From: Bdellovibrionales bacterium
Lineage (GTDB): Bacteria > Bdellovibrionota > Bacteriovoracia > Bacteriovoracales > Bacteriovoracaceae
DNA: 7,530 nucleotides
Assembly (NCBI GenBank): GCA_030633015.1
Contig: DAOVTR010000071.1
Location: forward strand, 1 to 7,530
Reading direction: 5' to 3'
Of this stretch, positions 5,075 to 7,530 are shown piece by piece (the stretch's first letter is position 1; the number at the start of each line of letters is the position of its first letter). Under the pieces are notes generated by a model. The model was not told the origin of the DNA. It did not search any database and saw only the letters and a program-made list of their open reading frames with translations. The translations under genes and the position numbers were made by a program.

Positions 5075-7530
5075 TTATAGTTTATTTTTAAGTAGTTTTT
5101 TCCAGTTGCTTTTAATGTATAGTTTAAAGTTTTTTTCTGTTGAAGGAAAAACTTTAAACGCATTGTTATACAGTGAATGCGTAAGTTTTCTATTTAATTT
5201 TAAAATTATTTTTTTAACTTTAGTAAAATCCTTTACGTCTTTCACTTCCAAGACATTGTAAGGGCCTTTATATTTATGATAATAAAAACTATTAAATGGC
5301 TGCAAGTTTAGATTGTTTAAGTTATTACTTGAGGCGACTATAAATGGTGATTGGAGATAACTTGGAGATTTAAGCCATTTCTCCAAAGATTCTATTGGAA
5401 ATAAATTACCATTTCGCTGTGGATTTAAATAGATCAAGAGATCATCTTGTATGGTTTTATCGTCATAAATATAATAAGCAGTGAAAATAAAATATGCAGG
5501 TAAATAGACAAAAGCATTAAAAGGGGTTCCTGTCCATTTTAAAGAACGTTGATAACCCATAAATTTGTTTTTAGTATCAGGTAATCTTAAAGTTGCATTT
5601 TTGCATTTCCATAAGTTTTTAAATGTTCTAGATGAAAAAATATTTGAAATTTGATTGCAAAAAGTTTGATAATTTAAATTGGTATCTTCGGAATATATTT
5701 TGTATTCAATAAAGTTTTTTCTGTTAGTGTCATTATTTAATTGGGGCGTCATTTGTACTGATTCAAATGTTAGTTGGCCTAGAAATTTTAATCCCTCTAT
5801 TAAAAGATTATTAGCTGGGAAGGAATTTGAATTATTTCTGTTAGTGGTTAATATTTTCTGTTGCTTTTGTTTTTTCAATAATTCCTGGAAGCTTTCATTA
5901 TGAGATTTTGATATTTTATTTTTTTCATTAATTATAATTTGTGAATCTTTTTTATCAAAGAAGGCTTGATCGTCTGAATTTATTGGAGTTATTAAATCAT
6001 CATTAATAATAGGTGAGGAGATTGTGTTATCATATGTTTTTACAATTGAAGTCAATATAGGTGTCTGTTTAATGAGTGCCTCGGTTTTGGTTATAATGGG
6101 AGGTGGAGTATCATAGTCATTATTTATAAAAGCGATAAGAGGAAACTCACTACTATCAGGCCTTTTTAATGTGGAAGGTATTGCCATAGCAACATCTTTA
6201 AAATCTAATTGTTTCTGCTTTGTTTTAAGTAATACAAGGCTGCTATCAATTTCAATTTGTTTTTTATTTAGTTTCTCTTTTAAAAGTTGGGTATTAGTTG
6301 ATTGTGATATTACTTCTTGTCTTTTTAAATTTAGAATAAGTTCTCGCTCTTTTAATGCAATTTTTTCTTTGGCAATTTCTTCTTTTTGCAGTTTTAACAA
6401 GTTTTGTTCTTGATCAAATGATATTCTTTCCTGTTCAATTTCTGTTTTTAATTTAACGAGGTCCTGTTTTGCATCATCTAATTGTTTTTCTTTTGTTTTA
6501 ATTGTTAATTTCTTTTTATTAATACTATCTAGAAATAATTTCTTATTTAGTGAGGGTGTATCTTGCTGTGCATTTAATATTTTATTTTTATTGATTTGTA
6601 TATCAAGTTCTTTTTTTATTTTTTGTATTTCATTATTAAAACCAATTTCTAATTTCTTTTTATCAGTTGAATTTTTTTCTTTCATGGCCTTTTTCAAGTC
6701 ATCAGATTGATTCTTTTTATAAATTAATTGTTTTTTTTCATTTTCTATAGTGTTTTTAAGATTGGTGATATCTTTTAATTCTTGTTTTAGTTGTGCGACG
6801 TTATCGTTATTATTTTTTGTTTTATATTTTGTATAATCTTGTTGAATCTTATTAAGGTCGATTGATTTTGTTTTTAATTCATTTTGTAGTTGAGATATGA
6901 TTGATTGATTGTCAAAAAGTACTTCATTTTTTTTTGAAATGAGTGTATTGTTTTTATCTTGTTCCACTTTAAGATTGTTTTTTAATATTGTTACTTCGTT
7001 GCTTTTTTTATCTTGTTGTAGTTTAATAAGCATTAACTCTTCTGTTTGTTTGCTTTGATTTGATTCACTGTCACTTAAACTCTTTTTAACCAGAGTAAGC
7101 TCATCTTCCTGCTTCTTCTTTTGAATTTGCAGTTGATCATTTTTATTTTTTAGGCTTTTAATTTGAGTTTGAATTTTTTGGGAAGTTGTTAAGTTTTTAT
7201 TTTCAAATTCATTCTGTTGTAGATTTAGTCTATTTTTTTCAGCTTCACTGTCACTTAAACTCTTTTTAACCAGCGCAAGCTCATCAGCCTGCTTCTTTTT
7301 TTGAATTAGCAGTTGATCATTTATATCTTTTAGGCCTTTAATCTGAGTTTGAACTTTTTGGGAGGAGGTGACGTTTTTACTTTCAAATTCAGTCTGTTGT
7401 AGATTTAGTCTATTTTTTTCAGCTTCACTGTCACTTAAACTCTTTTTAACCAGCGCAAGCTCATCAGCCTGCTTCTTTTTTTGAATTAGCAGTTGATCAT
7501 TTATATCTTTTAGGCCTTTAATCTGAGTTT
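5075..7530 (-). CDS. Large repetitive coiled-coil protein with unrecognised C-terminal domain (5' end missing)
   Basis: The frame is open from the right edge to the TAA at 5077-5075, giving 817 visible residues. The first internal ATG (7033) is not a credible start, because the same frame continues upstream through near-perfect repeats without a stop. Visible residues 1-443 are rich in Lys, Glu, Gln, Leu and Ile with heptad-like spacing (KKKQADELALVKKSLSDSE; KEEIAKEKIALKERELIL) and should form a long coiled coil. Residues 1-155 of this are 60-residue tandem repeats. Residues 445-570 are a Pro/Asn/Asp-rich linker (DTPPPIITK; LITPINSDDQ). Residues 573-817 look globular, with aromatics and two cysteines (YQTFCNQ, NLWKCKN), a PAYFIFTAYYIYDD stretch, and a basic end NWKKLLKNKL. 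I recognise no family. Structural, cytoskeletal or surface-filament roles are possible. No signal peptide can be judged because the N-terminus is outside the window. It is nine nt upstream of the CDF gene. Confidence 0.82.
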   Translation of the reverse strand, partial: TQIKGLKDINDQLLIQKKKQADELALVKKSLSDSEAEKNRLNLQQTEFESKNVTSSQKVQTQIKGLKDINDQLLIQKKKQADELALVKKSLSDSEAEKNRLNLQQNEFENKNLTTSQKIQTQIKSLKNKNDQLQIQKKKQEDELTLVKKSLSDSESNQSKQTEELMLIKLQQDKKSNEVTILKNNLKVEQDKNNTLISKKNEVLFDNQSIISQLQNELKTKSIDLNKIQQDYTKYKTKNNNDNVAQLKQELKDITNLKNTIENEKKQLIYKKNQSDDLKKAMKEKNSTDKKKLEIGFNNEIQKIKKELDIQINKNKILNAQQDTPSLNKKLFLDSINKKKLTIKTKEKQLDDAKQDLVKLKTEIEQERISFDQEQNLLKLQKEEIAKEKIALKERELILNLKRQEVISQSTNTQLLKEKLNKKQIEIDSSLVLLKTKQKQLDFKDVAMAIPSTLKRPDSSEFPLIAFINNDYDTPPPIITKTEALIKQTPILTSIVKTYDNTISSPIINDDLITPINSDDQAFFDKKDSQIIINEKNKISKSHNESFQELLKKQKQQKILTTNRNNSNSFPANNLLIEGLKFLGQLTFESVQMTPQLNNDTNRKNFIEYKIYSEDTNLNYQTFCNQISNIFSSRTFKNLWKCKNATLRLPDTKNKFMGYQRSLKWTGTPFNAFVYLPAYFIFTAYYIYDDKTIQDDLLIYLNPQRNGNLFPIESLEKWLKSPSYLQSPFIVASSNNLNNLNLQPFNSFYYHKYKGPYNVLEVKDVKDFTKVKKIILKLNRKLTHSLYNNAFKVFPSTEKNFKLYIKSNWKKLLKNKL
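7065..7530 (-). repeat. In-frame 180-bp tandem repeats (2.6 copies visible) encoding a 60-residue coiled-coil unit
   Basis: TCACTGTCACTTAAAC recurs at 7065, 7245 and 7425, a period of exactly 180 bp. Units are 7065-7244, 7245-7424 and 7425-7530 (cut by the window edge). The last two are identical over all shared bases, and identity continues below the unit boundary (7213-7350 equals 7393-7530, 138 bp). The first unit differs from the second at 18 of 180 positions by my count. Each unit encodes a segment such as KGLKDINDQLL, then QADELALVKKSLSDSEAEKN, then LNLQQ. The oldest-looking copy lies on the C-terminal side and the most recent duplication on the N-terminal side. Total copy number cannot be seen. 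Confidence 0.95.

Noticed and set aside
5679..6413. Plus-strand open frames at 5679-5903 and 6171-6413 encoding Phe/Ser/Cys-rich peptides
   Set aside because: They are the antisense of Lys/Glu/Gln-rich coiled-coil codons, which gives Phe/Leu/Ser-rich translations by default.
7031..7033. ATG as the start of the coiled-coil gene
   Set aside because: The frame remains open through the 180-bp repeats to the window edge, and the repeats conserve this frame, so the ATG is internal.
7065..7530. CRISPR array or DNA-level satellite
   Set aside because: Units are contiguous with no unique spacers, 180 bp long and in frame with a coding sequence, so this is a protein repeat.

Overview
The window is AT-rich, by eye about 30% GC, and all five substantial genes read right to left on the minus strand. 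The contents are bacterial and Gram-negative in character: a cobalamin-domain radical SAM protein, an exported sugar-nucleotidyltransferase-like protein, a DUF4405 membrane protein, a cation diffusion facilitator and a large repetitive coiled-coil protein. The DUF4405 architecture, the exported UDPGP-like protein and the base composition fit a former deltaproteobacterium or a Bdellovibrionota/Bacteriovorax-type organism. That placement is a guess: no rRNA or other phylogenetic marker is present.

Layout in transcription order, from 7530 downwards. (1) The 3' part of a long coiled-coil gene enters from the right edge with no start in the window. It carries in-frame 180-bp (60-residue) tandem repeats at 7065-7530 and ends at 5075 in an unrecognised globular domain. 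(2) Nine bases later comes a CDF-family metal exporter (5065-4172), probably translationally coupled. (3) After 67 nt comes a DUF4405 membrane protein with two C-terminal repeats (4104-3223). (4) A 227-nt gap (2996-3222) follows. It has a 13-bp G:U-rich hairpin, an orphan perfect Shine-Dalgarno/anti-Shine-Dalgarno sequence and a weak promoter. (5) Next is an exported protein related to UTP-glucose-1-phosphate uridylyltransferases (2995-1679) with altered active-site motifs. (6) A 74-nt gap with a plausible promoter precedes a B12-binding radical SAM/DUF4080 protein (1604-162). (7) At the left edge, a plus-strand open frame (10-165) ends tail-to-tail with the radical SAM gene. It looks like the C-terminus of a gene but lies just after an in-frame TGA.

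The genes do not make up a recognisable pathway. The coiled-coil, CDF and DUF4405 genes may be one transcript. The uridylyltransferase-like and radical SAM genes each appear to have their own promoter. The least explained items are the repeat-bearing coiled-coil protein with its C-terminal domain, the exported UDPGP-like protein, and the structured gap at 3163-3223.
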